53,823 nt of DNA. Source: DASWNP01 sp036399175 (GTDB lineage Bacteria > Acidobacteriota > Blastocatellia > Pyrinomonadales > Pyrinomonadaceae). A program made the translations under genes and the position numbers. The notes under the pieces are model-generated. The model had not been told where the DNA came from and did not search any database. It saw only the letters and a program-made list of their open reading frames with translations. Every line of letters begins with the position of its first letter. The first letter of the stretch is position 1. Shown one piece after another: positions 26,660 through 35,557 of the stretch. The stretch covers positions 1 to 53,823 of the forward strand of contig DASWNP010000062.1 in assembly GCA_036399175.1 (NCBI GenBank). The letters run 5' to 3'.

Positions 26660-29600
26660 TTAGAAGATGAGACGCAGACCGAACTGGATGACGCGGCGAC
26701 CGAATTCCTGCTCGTCCCTCTCGTTGAACGTGCCGGTCGCGTAGTCGACGTAGATCGGAGGCAGCGAGTTGTTGCCAGCCGCCACGCCGTAGCCAGGGTT
26801 CGGGTGGTTCAGGAGGTTGTAAATCTCGGTGCGGAACTGCACCGTGAAGTTCTCCGTCACCTTCGTGTTCTTGAAGACGCCCAGGTTAAGCTGGTTGAGC
26901 TTCTTGGCGCGCTCGAAGTTGCGCGGGGCGTTGCCGAACGGCGTGCCGAAGACGCGCGCCGCACCCGGCCCGTTGATGATGTAGCGAACATCATTGCGCG
27001 TGACCGGAATTTCAAGGCCGTTGTTGAACAACTCTCTGAAGTTCAGGAAGCCGTTCGGGTCAGTAACAGCCGAGCCGAAGACGCGCGCGGCGTCGAGCTG
27101 GTTGATACCGACCGACTCACGGTCAGCGTTCAGGTTCCCGACGAAGGGACGCAGCGCCTCGGCGGTATCGGTCAAGTAGGTGCTTGTGCCGAATCCGTTG
27201 AGATAAGAGGCGTTGAAAACCTGGCTGGGCGTGAACGGACGACCGCTCGTGATGACGTACGTGCTGTTGATCTGGAAGCCGCCGAGCAAGTGACCGAGGA
27301 CACCACGCTGCTCCTTGAACATCGGAACATCGTAGATGAAGTTGGCCGAGAAGGCATGCGGGCGATCCAGACCCGAACGACCGTACTCGCCTTTATCCGT
27401 ATCGAACGGATTCTGCGGGTTCACGGAGTTCTCGGAGTAGGCGAAAATCTCGCTCGCGTTGTCCAGCGTCTTGCTGAAGGTGTAAGAGAGACCGAGCGAG
27501 AGCGCGTTGAAGAGACGCCCGTTGTAGCGCGTCTGCATCGAGTCGTAGTTCGAGCGTCCGGTGTTGCGGCGCACGGTGATACGACCAGCCTTCATGATGC
27601 GACCCTGGCACGCGCCTTCGTTGTCGGGCGTTCCCACCACGTCAACGCAGGTCAGCGGAGTCACACCCGACGGGACGAGATTCGGGAAGCCCGGATAGGT
27701 CACGCCGCCGGCGGTGAAGCCGTTGATCAGGAGGTCGATACGCGGGTTGGCGACGAAGTTCTGGAAGAGGTCTCTGCCGCGCGTGCCGACGTAGCGAATC
27801 TCGAAAACGTTGTTGCGGTTAATCTGGCGCTGAACGCCGAGCGAGAACTGCATCGAGTAGGGCGCGTGGAAGTCGGACGCGACCTGCGACTGCACGAGAA
27901 GTCTGGGGTCGAGCTGGCCGATGGGCAGGATGCCCGCAGCCGCAGCCGCCGCCTGAACGTTCTCAGCCGTCGCGTTGTTGATGAAGCCGAAGCGGCCGGT
28001 AGCGGTCGCGCCGCCCGGCAGGTTGTTCGCCAGGAGCGAAGCCGAGACCGGGGCGGAGTTCGAGACGTTGAGCAGGATGTTGTAGAAGGCCGGGTCGTAG
28101 GCGATGGAGAAACCACCGCGAATGACCGTCGCATCCTCGCCCGTCATCCTGCCGAGGAAGCTGCCGGAGCCGAAGCGCGGCGACCAGGCGAAGCCGAGGC
28201 GCGGCGCGAAGTTGTTCTTGTCCGCCGGAATGCGCGGCACGGTGCGAACTGACAAAGGCAGAGCCGGGTTGAACAGAGGAGTCGACCCGCTCTCACGAGC
28301 TTCCGTCAAATCGGCCAGGTCGTTAATCGGCTGTCCGGTGTATTCGTAGCGGAGGCCGAGGTTGAGCGTCAGGTTGTCGCGGACTTTCCAGTCGTCCTGA
28401 ATGAAGTAGTACTGGTCGTACTCGGTGTAGTCGATGACCGGGTTACCGACGGCCAGCGTCAGACGCTGGGCGGTGTTGTTGACGACGCGCTGCGCGGCGG
28501 AGACGCCGCCGGCGGCGGCGAACCTGAACGAACCCTGGTAGGCCGGCAGGAAGGGAGCGGTGTTCTTGAGGTACTTGAATTCCGCGCCCGTGATGATCGT
28601 GTGACGGCCTCTGGTCATCGTCACGGTATCGGCGAACTGGTAGACTTCCGAGCGCCTGCCCTGCGGAAGTCCGATGCCCGAACCGCCGCTGATGGACTGG
28701 AGCGTCGCACCCGAGTTGGTGCCGGTGATGCTACCGGTCGGGAAAATAATTTCGGAGAAGGCTTGCGGAAGCTCAATCGGGTCAGGAATACAACCCGCAT
28801 CGGTCGGCGAGCAACCGCCGCCGAAGAAGAAACCGAACTTCTGGTAGGTGGCCTTAAATTCGTTGACCGCCGCCGAACCGAACTGGCGCGTATAGGTGCC
28901 GCCCAGGTTCTTCGTGAAGCCGGGGAGGTCGCCGTTGAAGCCGCCGGTCGGCTCGGTCAGGAAGAAGGCCGCCAGATTCTTGTTGTTCTGTCTCTGGTCG
29001 AGGTAGCGGACGTAGACGTTGTCTCTGTCCGTCAGCTTCACGTCGCCGCGAATGCTGAACTCATCCTGATCGAAGGGCGAGGGAATGCTGCGCTCGGGGA
29101 AGGCAGCCGCGAAGCAGTTGGCGGGCTGACCGGTAGTCGCGCTCGGCAGACAAATCTGGTCAGTCACGTTGTAGGGCGCATCGGTGCGCTGGCGGACGGG
29201 GCCGCTGCCGGTCAAGGCGAAGGCGCTCTGATTTGCGAGAGCGGCGACGACCGGGTTGCCGGGATAGAGCGATGTCAGACGCCCGAACTCCGAAGGCAGA
29301 ATCGCCAGGGTCGTGGCGCGGAAGATCGATTCCGAACGCTGCTTGATGCCCTGATAGCTGCCGAAGAAGAAGGCGCGGTTTTTAACGATGGGGCCGCCGA
29401 AGGTGCCGCCGTAGACGTTGCTGAGAAGTCTCGGAGCTTCTTCAAGTCCGCTGGCACGCTCGATGTTGGTCAAGGTGTCGAGCGCGCGCTGGTCGCGGTG
29501 GAAAATAAAGCCGGTGCCGTGAAAATCGTTCGTGCCCGACTTGGTCACGATGTTGACCACCGCGCCCTGGTTGCGGCCATACTGCGCCGAGAAGTTGTTG

Positions 29601-30304
29601 GTGATGACCTGATACTCGGCCACCTGATCCTGATTGCCGACGAAGTAGCTGGGGCCGCCGATGCTCAGGTCGTTGTTGTCCGAGCCGTCAATCTGGAAAT
29701 TGTTTGAGCGGGGGCGATTTCCGTTCACGGAGAGACCCGTGCCGTTGGTGTTGGTGCCGCCGAAGCCGCCGCTCGGAATGATACCGGGGGCGAGCAGGGC
29801 GAGCGTGTCCAGACCGCCGCCGGCTGAGTTTGAAGGCAGATCTTCGACGCGGCGCGTCTCGAACGTGGCCGAGATTTGCGACTGGTCACGCTGCACCACC
29901 TCTTCCGTGCCGGCCACAACCGTCACGGTCTCCTCGACGCCGCCAGCCTGCATGACGATGTCCTGGCTGGTGACCTGGCCGAGGTTCACGTTGACATCCG
30001 TGACCTGCGAACGCTTGAAGCCGGCGGCCTCAACCGTCACTGTATAGCGGCCAACGATGAGGCCGGAGATGTCGAAGACACCTTCGCCCGTCGTCTTGAC
30101 CGTTGTTTCGATATTCGTTCCCTGGTTGCGCGCCGTCACCGTCGCATCAACGACAGCGCCGCCGCCCGGGTCAGTCACCGTACCTCTAATCATACCGGTC
30201 GTCGACTGCGCCATTGCGAGCGGCTGACCGGAAAGCGGTACGAGGGTGACAAGGGTCAACGTAAATGCTGTTACGAATGCCAGCGCTCTACGAAAACTAC
30301 TCAT
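26660..30304 (-). CDS. Oar-like TonB-dependent outer-membrane receptor with carboxypeptidase-regulatory domain
   Basis: 1214 residues. A signal peptide (about 1-32) is followed by a carboxypeptidase-regulatory-like (CarboxypepD_reg/SusC-type) beta sandwich (about 35-115: GMIRGTVTDPGGGAVVDATV, FKRSQVTDVNVNLGQ), a plug domain (about 125-260, with NFQIDGSDNN and VNIVTKSGTNDFHG) and a long beta barrel ending QFGLRLIF, with the terminal Phe typical of outer-membrane proteins. This Oar-like group is very abundant in Acidobacteria and is thought to import large substrates or take part in surface functions. The start has AGGAGGG 5 nt before it. The TPR/regulatory protein gene upstream (80 nt) is probably co-transcribed. 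The intergenic 30344-30371 can fold into a GC-rich stem-loop. Confidence 0.95.
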   Translation of the reverse strand: MSSFRRALAFVTAFTLTLVTLVPLSGQPLAMAQSTTGMIRGTVTDPGGGAVVDATVTARNQGTNIETTVKTTGEGVFDISGLIVGRYTVTVEAAGFKRSQVTDVNVNLGQVTSQDIVMQAGGVEETVTVVAGTEEVVQRDQSQISATFETRRVEDLPSNSAGGGLDTLALLAPGIIPSGGFGGTNTNGTGLSVNGNRPRSNNFQIDGSDNNDLSIGGPSYFVGNQDQVAEYQVITNNFSAQYGRNQGAVVNIVTKSGTNDFHGTGFIFHRDQRALDTLTNIERASGLEEAPRLLSNVYGGTFGGPIVKNRAFFFGSYQGIKQRSESIFRATTLAILPSEFGRLTSLYPGNPVVAALANQSAFALTGSGPVRQRTDAPYNVTDQICLPSATTGQPANCFAAAFPERSIPSPFDQDEFSIRGDVKLTDRDNVYVRYLDQRQNNKNLAAFFLTEPTGGFNGDLPGFTKNLGGTYTRQFGSAAVNEFKATYQKFGFFFGGGCSPTDAGCIPDPIELPQAFSEIIFPTGSITGTNSGATLQSISGGSGIGLPQGRRSEVYQFADTVTMTRGRHTIITGAEFKYLKNTAPFLPAYQGSFRFAAAGGVSAAQRVVNNTAQRLTLAVGNPVIDYTEYDQYYFIQDDWKVRDNLTLNLGLRYEYTGQPINDLADLTEARESGSTPLFNPALPLSVRTVPRIPADKNNFAPRLGFAWSPRFGSGSFLGRMTGEDATVIRGGFSIAYDPAFYNILLNVSNSAPVSASLLANNLPGGATATGRFGFINNATAENVQAAAAAAGILPIGQLDPRLLVQSQVASDFHAPYSMQFSLGVQRQINRNNVFEIRYVGTRGRDLFQNFVANPRIDLLINGFTAGGVTYPGFPNLVPSGVTPLTCVDVVGTPDNEGACQGRIMKAGRITVRRNTGRSNYDSMQTRYNGRLFNALSLGLSYTFSKTLDNASEIFAYSENSVNPQNPFDTDKGEYGRSGLDRPHAFSANFIYDVPMFKEQRGVLGHLLGGFQINSTYVITSGRPFTPSQVFNASYLNGFGTSTYLTDTAEALRPFVGNLNADRESVGINQLDAARVFGSAVTDPNGFLNFRELFNNGLEIPVTRNDVRYIINGPGAARVFGTPFGNAPRNFERAKKLNQLNLGVFKNTKVTENFTVQFRTEIYNLLNHPNPGYGVAAGNNSLPPIYVDYATGTFNERDEQEFGRRVIQFGLRLIF

Positions 30305-30383
30305 TTCGTCCCTCCTAATTTTGTCTCTAACGTAGATTAAAGAGGGGCTCGCAGCTTAAGACTGCTGCCCCGTATACCCGTGT

Positions 30384-31412
30384 TCAATTCCGGCGCAGCA
30401 TAGCGATAAACTGCCGCACCTGATTAAGGTTATTAGCGTCGGGAGCTTCACGCAGGTAAGTCTCGAAGGCTTCCAGAGCCTCTTCGTTCTTACCTTCGTT
30501 CATGTAAAGCTGCCCTAAATGGAAGAGAGCCACAGCGAACTTGGCTCCTCCGAACTCGTATGCGGCTTTGAGGTCTTTCTCACCCCTCGCCGTGTTTCCC
30601 AAACCCGTGAAAGCGATGCCTGAATAGAGCCGTGCCGCAGGCGAGCGAGCGCCGAGCGCCAGCGCCTTGTCCAGAGTTTCTGCGGCTTCCGCAAATTTCT
30701 GCTGATTGACGAGCACGATTCCGAGATTCAACTGAGGGTTGAAGGCTTTGGCGTCGAGACCGATGGCGATGCGCAGCTCTTTCTCCGCATCGTCGAGTTT
30801 CCCCAAAGCCAACAGACAGGTTCCGAGGTCGTTATGCGCCTTGAGATAATCGGGATAGATGGCGATGGCTTTTTGCAGGAAGGCGACGGCCTCCTCATTC
30901 TTGCCTTCGCGCATCGCGTCGCTGGCGCGGTTAAATTCCTTGAGAGCTTTGGAAGGAACTTTCCCGTCCAGCTCTCCGACCGAGATGACGGGCGAACCGT
31001 CCATCCGACGCTCTTCGCCGCCCTTCTCCTTCAGGTAGATGGTGGCGATGGCCGGAGTGCCCCTGTAGACCTGAACACGCTCCGTGCCGATGCCGAGGCG
31101 CAGCATGCTGGCATCGGCTTCGAGCAGGTAAGCGCCGGGAGCGAGCCCTTTGACTTCAAACTGTCCCTGCTGGTCTGAATAGATAACGATTTGATTTCCG
31201 CGCATTACTTCGAGCGTGATTTTGACCGCCTCGCTGGTCGGCCTTCCGTCCGGCGTCAGCACCCTGCCGCGAATGCTGCCGAGATTCGTGCTCTCAACCG
31301 GCCCTGTCGGGCCGGGTCTGCCGAAGTTGCCGCCCGGCTGTTGAGCCAGCGTCGTCGCCGTCGCAGAGCAGAACAGGAAGGTGGCTAACAGAAGACTTGA
31401 GACACGCATCAT
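30384..31412 (-). CDS. Secreted protein with carboxypeptidase-regulatory-like domain and TPR repeats
   Basis: About 342 residues from ATG 31412. A signal peptide (RVSSLLLATFLFCSATATTLAQ) is followed by a regulatory-like beta sandwich (about 45-130: GSIRGRVLTPDGRPTSEAV, GQFEVKGLAPGAYLLEAD) and then five or so tetratricopeptide repeats (about 155-330: AFLQKAIAIYPDYLKAHNDLGTCLLALGKLDDAEKELR in parts). It should lie in the periplasm or on the outer membrane as a protein-binding scaffold. The gene is just upstream of the Oar-like receptor on the same strand and carries the same kind of domain, so the two products may work together. The exact start is uncertain: the two adjacent ATG codons (31412, 31409) have no clear ribosome site. 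Confidence 0.88.
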   Translation of the reverse strand: MMRVSSLLLATFLFCSATATTLAQQPGGNFGRPGPTGPVESTNLGSIRGRVLTPDGRPTSEAVKITLEVMRGNQIVIYSDQQGQFEVKGLAPGAYLLEADASMLRLGIGTERVQVYRGTPAIATIYLKEKGGEERRMDGSPVISVGELDGKVPSKALKEFNRASDAMREGKNEEAVAFLQKAIAIYPDYLKAHNDLGTCLLALGKLDDAEKELRIAIGLDAKAFNPQLNLGIVLVNQQKFAEAAETLDKALALGARSPAARLYSGIAFTGLGNTARGEKDLKAAYEFGGAKFAVALFHLGQLYMNEGKNEEALEAFETYLREAPDANNLNQVRQFIAMLRRN

Positions 31413-31624
31413 TATTAGTGCTTGATAAAGCTTGAAGATTACCAACTACCGCTTTCGTCCTGACATAAGCAGGTATGTTTACACTATTGCTCAGGCAATC
31501 TGCATGCCCTTCGACCAGGGGCGGTTAAGCCAAGTATTTGTGCGGTATATGCTCGGTGAGGAGGCTTTTATTATCCATGTTTTTGGATTTTAACTAAGAT
31601 TTCGTAAAAATATCTGAGGGCACG

Positions 31625-32971
31625 TTAATTCGACATCGCTTCGCAGAAACGGCGCGCGACGAGTTCGCCCGCGATGCGATGGCCGAGCGCGTTCCAGTGA
31701 CCGTTTCCTGTGTCGTCGCCGAAGCCGTGCAGGAAGGCTCGGTTGCGGTCTGCGTAGAGCTGTAGGTCGGGCGCGAGCGTGAAGACCTCTATCCGCTCGC
31801 GCTCGCCGAACGCCTTGAGGCGGCGGTCGGGATAGAAGATGTCTCGGATGCCGAGTCGCTGCATGAAAGCCTGCCGAGCCGAAGCTTCAGGGTAGACCTG
31901 AATCCCGTTGCTGAGCGTGACGATAACGAATCTCGCCCCCTGACTTTCGGCTTCGTCGCGCATGAGCGCCAAAAGCTTTTCCGTGACGCGCCAGGCGTCG
32001 CCCCAAACCGCTTCGTCAGGCTCAAGATAGACGGCGTTATCGACGCCCAACTCTTCGGCACGGGCGACGCCGTCGCGCGTCGCAGCGGCAAAAGGGCGTG
32101 CGCGTTCGTCGTCGGCTACGAGCGCGAAGCGTTTGGAGTGGGTCGGGCGGGCGGCGTCGGAGAGTTTTTCAGGCTTTTCGCGCGCCGATTTCCTGTCGGC
32201 GTCGGCCTTCATCTTCCTCGAACGCCTGTAGGTCTGGAAGGCGGCCTGCGCGTGATGCAGGAGTTGGACGACGCGCGAAGAGCTTCTCAGCCAGACGCCG
32301 AGCCTGCCCACAGGCGAGACGCGCAGACGATAGGAGGCCGAATCACGAAACGAATCGTCGAGCACGAGCTGGCCGTCGCGGAAGACGAAGTAAGGGATGT
32401 CGTCGGTCTTTTTGAGGAGGCGGGAGTTGTCGCTGATGTCGTTTGCGGTGGTGAAGGCCAGAAGCACGATGTCGGGCGAGTAGGCGCGGACGTGTCGGCG
32501 CAGAGTGATGAACTCCTGCGCCGTCCCGTAGCCGGAGACGCCGAAGTTGACGACCTCGACACGCTTTCCTCCAAAGGCCGGGCACGCTTGAAGCTCTCGC
32601 TCCATGACCTTCCAGAAAGTCTCTTCCAGCGAAACCTGTAGCGCCTCGGCGTAAGAGTCGCCGACGACAGCTATCCTCAGCGTCCCTTCGGGCTTGGCTT
32701 TCGAGTGCTCCACGTCGCGCAGGCCGTCGGAGTTGATGCGTATGTATGCCTCGCCCTCCTTGCGATACCAGCCCTCGACGCCCGCCTTCAGAGCCCAGCC
32801 GCGCTCCGCGTCAGTCACGTAAAAAACCGGGTACGCGTAGCCCGCAACTCTGAGCGCGGCCTCGACCAACAGCAGCCCGACGAGCAGGCTCAGGAAGACC
32901 ACGAGCAGCTTTACCGAAGCCCGCCGCAAACGGCTCGACCCGCCGAAACTCTGCTGCTGGCTCTCTGGCAT
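31625..32971 (-). CDS. SGNH/GDSL-family hydrolase, membrane-anchored
   Basis: 448 residues. One membrane helix (VKLLVVFLSLLVGLLLVEAALRVAGY, about 20-45) anchors the protein. The catalytic domain has the block I motif as VVGDSYAEA (GDSY in place of GDSL), block II glycine in NFGVSGYGTAQE, block III Asn in TTANDISDN and block V as GHWNALGHRIA, where Asp/His complete the site. Such enzymes act as esterases, often on cell-surface polysaccharide acetyl groups. A Lys/Arg-rich insertion (about 245-300) separates blocks III and V. It is a single gene; the 31446-31624 gap upstream of the TPR gene holds no gene. Confidence 0.87.
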   Translation of the reverse strand: MPESQQQSFGGSSRLRRASVKLLVVFLSLLVGLLLVEAALRVAGYAYPVFYVTDAERGWALKAGVEGWYRKEGEAYIRINSDGLRDVEHSKAKPEGTLRIAVVGDSYAEALQVSLEETFWKVMERELQACPAFGGKRVEVVNFGVSGYGTAQEFITLRRHVRAYSPDIVLLAFTTANDISDNSRLLKKTDDIPYFVFRDGQLVLDDSFRDSASYRLRVSPVGRLGVWLRSSSRVVQLLHHAQAAFQTYRRSRKMKADADRKSAREKPEKLSDAARPTHSKRFALVADDERARPFAAATRDGVARAEELGVDNAVYLEPDEAVWGDAWRVTEKLLALMRDEAESQGARFVIVTLSNGIQVYPEASARQAFMQRLGIRDIFYPDRRLKAFGERERIEVFTLAPDLQLYADRNRAFLHGFGDDTGNGHWNALGHRIAGELVARRFCEAMSN

Positions 32972-33093
32972 CCTCGGGCGCGTCCCTCAATCGAAGAAGC
33001 TTGACGAACTGTTAATGGAGTCGAATCTTGTGTTCGACGCACGAGCTTTCTACGGACGTTCGCGCCGGGCGTCGAGCCGGTCTCAGGCGGGTC

Positions 33094-34443
33094 TCATCCT
33101 TCGGAGAGCATCGCGGCGAAGCCTTCAAAGTCGAGTGCGCGGACGGGCATCGACAACTGGCGCTCAAGCTCTTCGAGTCGCATGCCGTCGAGCATAATCG
33201 CATCGTCGCTCTTGAGCGCGGTCGAAGGGATGATGAGAAAATCGCCCTCCAGCTCGTCGCGCATGGCGAGGATGCATGAGCCGGTCATCAGCCCCGCGAC
33301 GACTATCTCCGAGCCGAAATAGCGATTCTCGACGGCGCTGACTTTGAGTCGCGTCCCCGTGCGCGCGTTCAGTCGCTCGACCATCGGCGCGAGCACGGGC
33401 GCGAAGAGCGTGCCTGTCAATACAGTCGCATGTAAACGCTCGGAGGCCGCGCGCGGCGCTCTTCGTTCCAGCTTGCGCCAGAGCCTTGCGAAATCTTCGT
33501 GGAAGGAGCGCACCATGCCGATGCCGTCCTCGATTTGCGGATAGTCGCCGTAATGCCTGCGCGAAGGAATCGGGCGACCGGCGCGCAGGTAAATCTCGTC
33601 GCCGAGGAAAGCGAAAGTCGTGCCCAGTGTCGAGCGAAGCTCGCGCTGGATGGGCGCGAGCTGACGAATCACGCTCTGGCAGAATTCGCGCGTGACGGGC
33701 GCGAGACGCTCGTCCGTGTTGTAGCGCGTCAGTCCGAGCGGCACGATGGCGACGCTTCGGATTCGCGGATACTCAGCCGCCAAATCGCGGATGGTGCGCT
33801 CTAAAATCTCTCCGTCGTTGATACCGGGGCAGAGCACGACCTGCGCGTGAATCTCGATTCCGGCGTCGAGCATGCGGCGCATCTTCTGCGAGATGTCGGC
33901 GCGCTCGCGCTCGATGCCGAGCAGGTAGGCGCGCACGTCGAGGTCGGTCGCGTGCACGGAGACGTACTGCGGCGAAAGTCTCTGCTCGACGACGCGCCGC
34001 ATCTCGGCCTCGGTGATGGAGGTCAGAGTCGTGTAGTTGCCGTAGAGAAAGGAGAGGCGCACGTCTTCGTCGCGGAAGAAGAGGGCGGGGCGCGCGTCGG
34101 GCGGGTTGCCCTTGCAGAAACAGAAGAGGCACTCGTTGGCACACTGGCGCGGCACGATGTTCTCGAACGAGAGACCGAAATCCTCCCCCTCGTCGCGCTC
34201 TATCTCAATCTCCCACTCTTCGCCCGTGCGCCGCTTGACGACCGAGAGCGTCAGCTCCGTCTCGCCGCCGGTTTGAAAACGGAAGTCGAGATAATCGCGT
34301 ACCGTCCGCCCGTTGACTTTAACCACACGGTCGCCCGCCTCAAGCTCAAGCTCTGCGGCCAAGCTTTCGGGCGCGACTTCCGTCACCTCGACGCCTCTGC
34401 GTCGTATCTGTGTGACGGCCGGTGTGACAGCGAATTCGTACAT
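33094..34443 (-). CDS. DUF512-family radical-SAM-like iron-sulfur protein with N-terminal PDZ-like domain
   Basis: About 449 residues. The N-terminal 60-70 residues look like a PDZ domain (VTEVAPESLAAELELEAGDRVVKVNG). A cysteine cluster CANECLFCFCKG follows near 110, the CxxxCxFC type expected for a radical-SAM 4Fe-4S site, then a TIM-barrel-like part (YVSVHATDLDVRAYLLG, QVVLCPGINDG) and the DUF512 domain at the C-terminus (TGSCILAMRDELEGDFLIIPSTAL in parts). This is the family annotated as putative radical SAM enzyme with DUF512; its reaction is not known. The ATG at 34443 is preferred over an in-frame upstream start with no support. Confidence 0.9.
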   Translation of the reverse strand: MYEFAVTPAVTQIRRRGVEVTEVAPESLAAELELEAGDRVVKVNGRTVRDYLDFRFQTGGETELTLSVVKRRTGEEWEIEIERDEGEDFGLSFENIVPRQCANECLFCFCKGNPPDARPALFFRDEDVRLSFLYGNYTTLTSITEAEMRRVVEQRLSPQYVSVHATDLDVRAYLLGIERERADISQKMRRMLDAGIEIHAQVVLCPGINDGEILERTIRDLAAEYPRIRSVAIVPLGLTRYNTDERLAPVTREFCQSVIRQLAPIQRELRSTLGTTFAFLGDEIYLRAGRPIPSRRHYGDYPQIEDGIGMVRSFHEDFARLWRKLERRAPRAASERLHATVLTGTLFAPVLAPMVERLNARTGTRLKVSAVENRYFGSEIVVAGLMTGSCILAMRDELEGDFLIIPSTALKSDDAIMLDGMRLEELERQLSMPVRALDFEGFAAMLSEG

Positions 34444-34979
34444 CGTCGGAAAAACAGCTCGGAGATAGGGACGGCGAACAATCGTTCGGGGCAATCAAAC
34501 TGCCAGTATCCACGAAGAGCGCCCCTCGCATCAAGCGGCGAAAGAGAAGCGCACGGCGTCGGAGTCTCGAAAAACGAAAGAAGGTAGATGAGCCGCGCGC
34601 CGAGACGGTTGCAAACGCCGGAGGCTTTCGGCGCGACGCGAAGCGTTCAAAACGACGCGCACGGGTCAACGCATTTTGACCGCCCCGTCTGGTCAGAATG
34701 AACGCGGGCTGCCAGCCTGACTCATCTCGTGAAGAGCTTCGACGCCGTTCGTCGAGGCGGCTCGCGTTCGTTTCTTCTATCGAAGGTGCGACGTAAATTC
34801 CTGTCTGCTCGCCGTTATTCGACTTTAAAGCCGACGCAAACGAGCGAGCATTTCAACAGTCAGATGCATCGCGTGCCTCTCGCCGGAGGGCGGGCACGAC
34901 AGTTGCCAAAGTTTCTCTCAGGCGGCGCTACTCTCCCCCGTCGCCCCCAAAACCTCGCCCGAGCAAGAATCGAGAAGAG
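34444..34979. other. Gene-free intergenic stretch of about 535 nt
   Basis: No convincing gene, repeat element or terminator was seen. A plus-strand open frame at 34729-34989 lacks a ribosome site and overlaps the next gene's start. TTGACC at 34676-34681 resembles a -35 box but has no good partner. It should hold the promoters of the two divergent flanking genes. Confidence 0.5.
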
Positions 34980-35432
34980 ATGGACATAGCCACGCCCGAC
35001 GCCGTCGCCGAACTACCCCGACCTTTGACCGACGGCGAGCCTGCTCTCGCCAAAAGCACGCGAGCGCGAATCCTCGTCGCCGAGGACGACCGCGCCATTC
35101 GTCGTTATCTGCAAGTAATCCTTGAGCGCGCCGGTTACGAAGTGGTCGCCGCCGTCGATGGACTCGAAGCGATGAAAGCCGCGCTCTCTTCGCCCGTCGA
35201 TGCCGTCGTCACCGACGCCATCATGCCGCACCTCGGCGGCGAGCAGCTCTGCCGCTTCCTCCGACAGCACCCGCAGCTCTCAACTCTCCCCATCGTTCTT
35301 CTCAGCGGTGTGCGCGAAGCTACGGCGACGACCGCGACGCCTCACGCGCGAGAGAGCGCCGACGCCTATCTCTCCAAGCCAGTCCGCCCCGAAGAGCTGA
35401 CGAGCTGCCTCGCACGCCTGCTCGCGGCTTGA
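34980..35432 (+). CDS. Single-domain response regulator (CheY-like receiver)
   Basis: 150 residues with a receiver domain from about 28 to 148. Acidic pocket AEDD (about 36-38), phosphoacceptor Asp in VVTDAIMPHLGG (about 80), Ser in VLLSG (about 110) and Lys in LSKPV (about 133) are all present, so it should be phosphorylated by a partner kinase. No output domain follows. No kinase is encoded nearby. An AGAAGAG motif precedes the ATG. Confidence 0.93.
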   Translation: MDIATPDAVAELPRPLTDGEPALAKSTRARILVAEDDRAIRRYLQVILERAGYEVVAAVDGLEAMKAALSSPVDAVVTDAIMPHLGGEQLCRFLRQHPQLSTLPIVLLSGVREATATTATPHARESADAYLSKPVRPEELTSCLARLLAA

Positions 35433-35482
35433 AGCACCCGGACGCGCGCGAACGTCGGTCAGGACGAACGCGACGTGAAGAG

Positions 35483-35536
35483 ACATGCGAAACGCGGCGA
35501 CAGGGAATCGAATCTCTGTCGCCGCGTTTCGCATGT
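35483..35536. terminator. 21-bp perfect inverted repeat between convergent genes
   Basis: ACATGCGAAACGCGGCGACAG (35483-35503, 21 nt, shown only in outline: ACATGCGAAA...GCGACAG) pairs perfectly with 35516-35536 across a 12-nt loop. It lies between the response regulator stop (35432) and the alanine dehydrogenase stop (35558). There is no long T run, so it may act as a two-way terminator or transcript stabiliser. Confidence 0.7.
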
Positions 35537-35557
35537 TCCGAAAGAGCGTTTTCAGTT

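Noticed and set aside
34729..34989. 86-residue plus-strand open frame before the response regulator
   Set aside because: Basic low-complexity product, no ribosome site and overlaps the start of the next gene.
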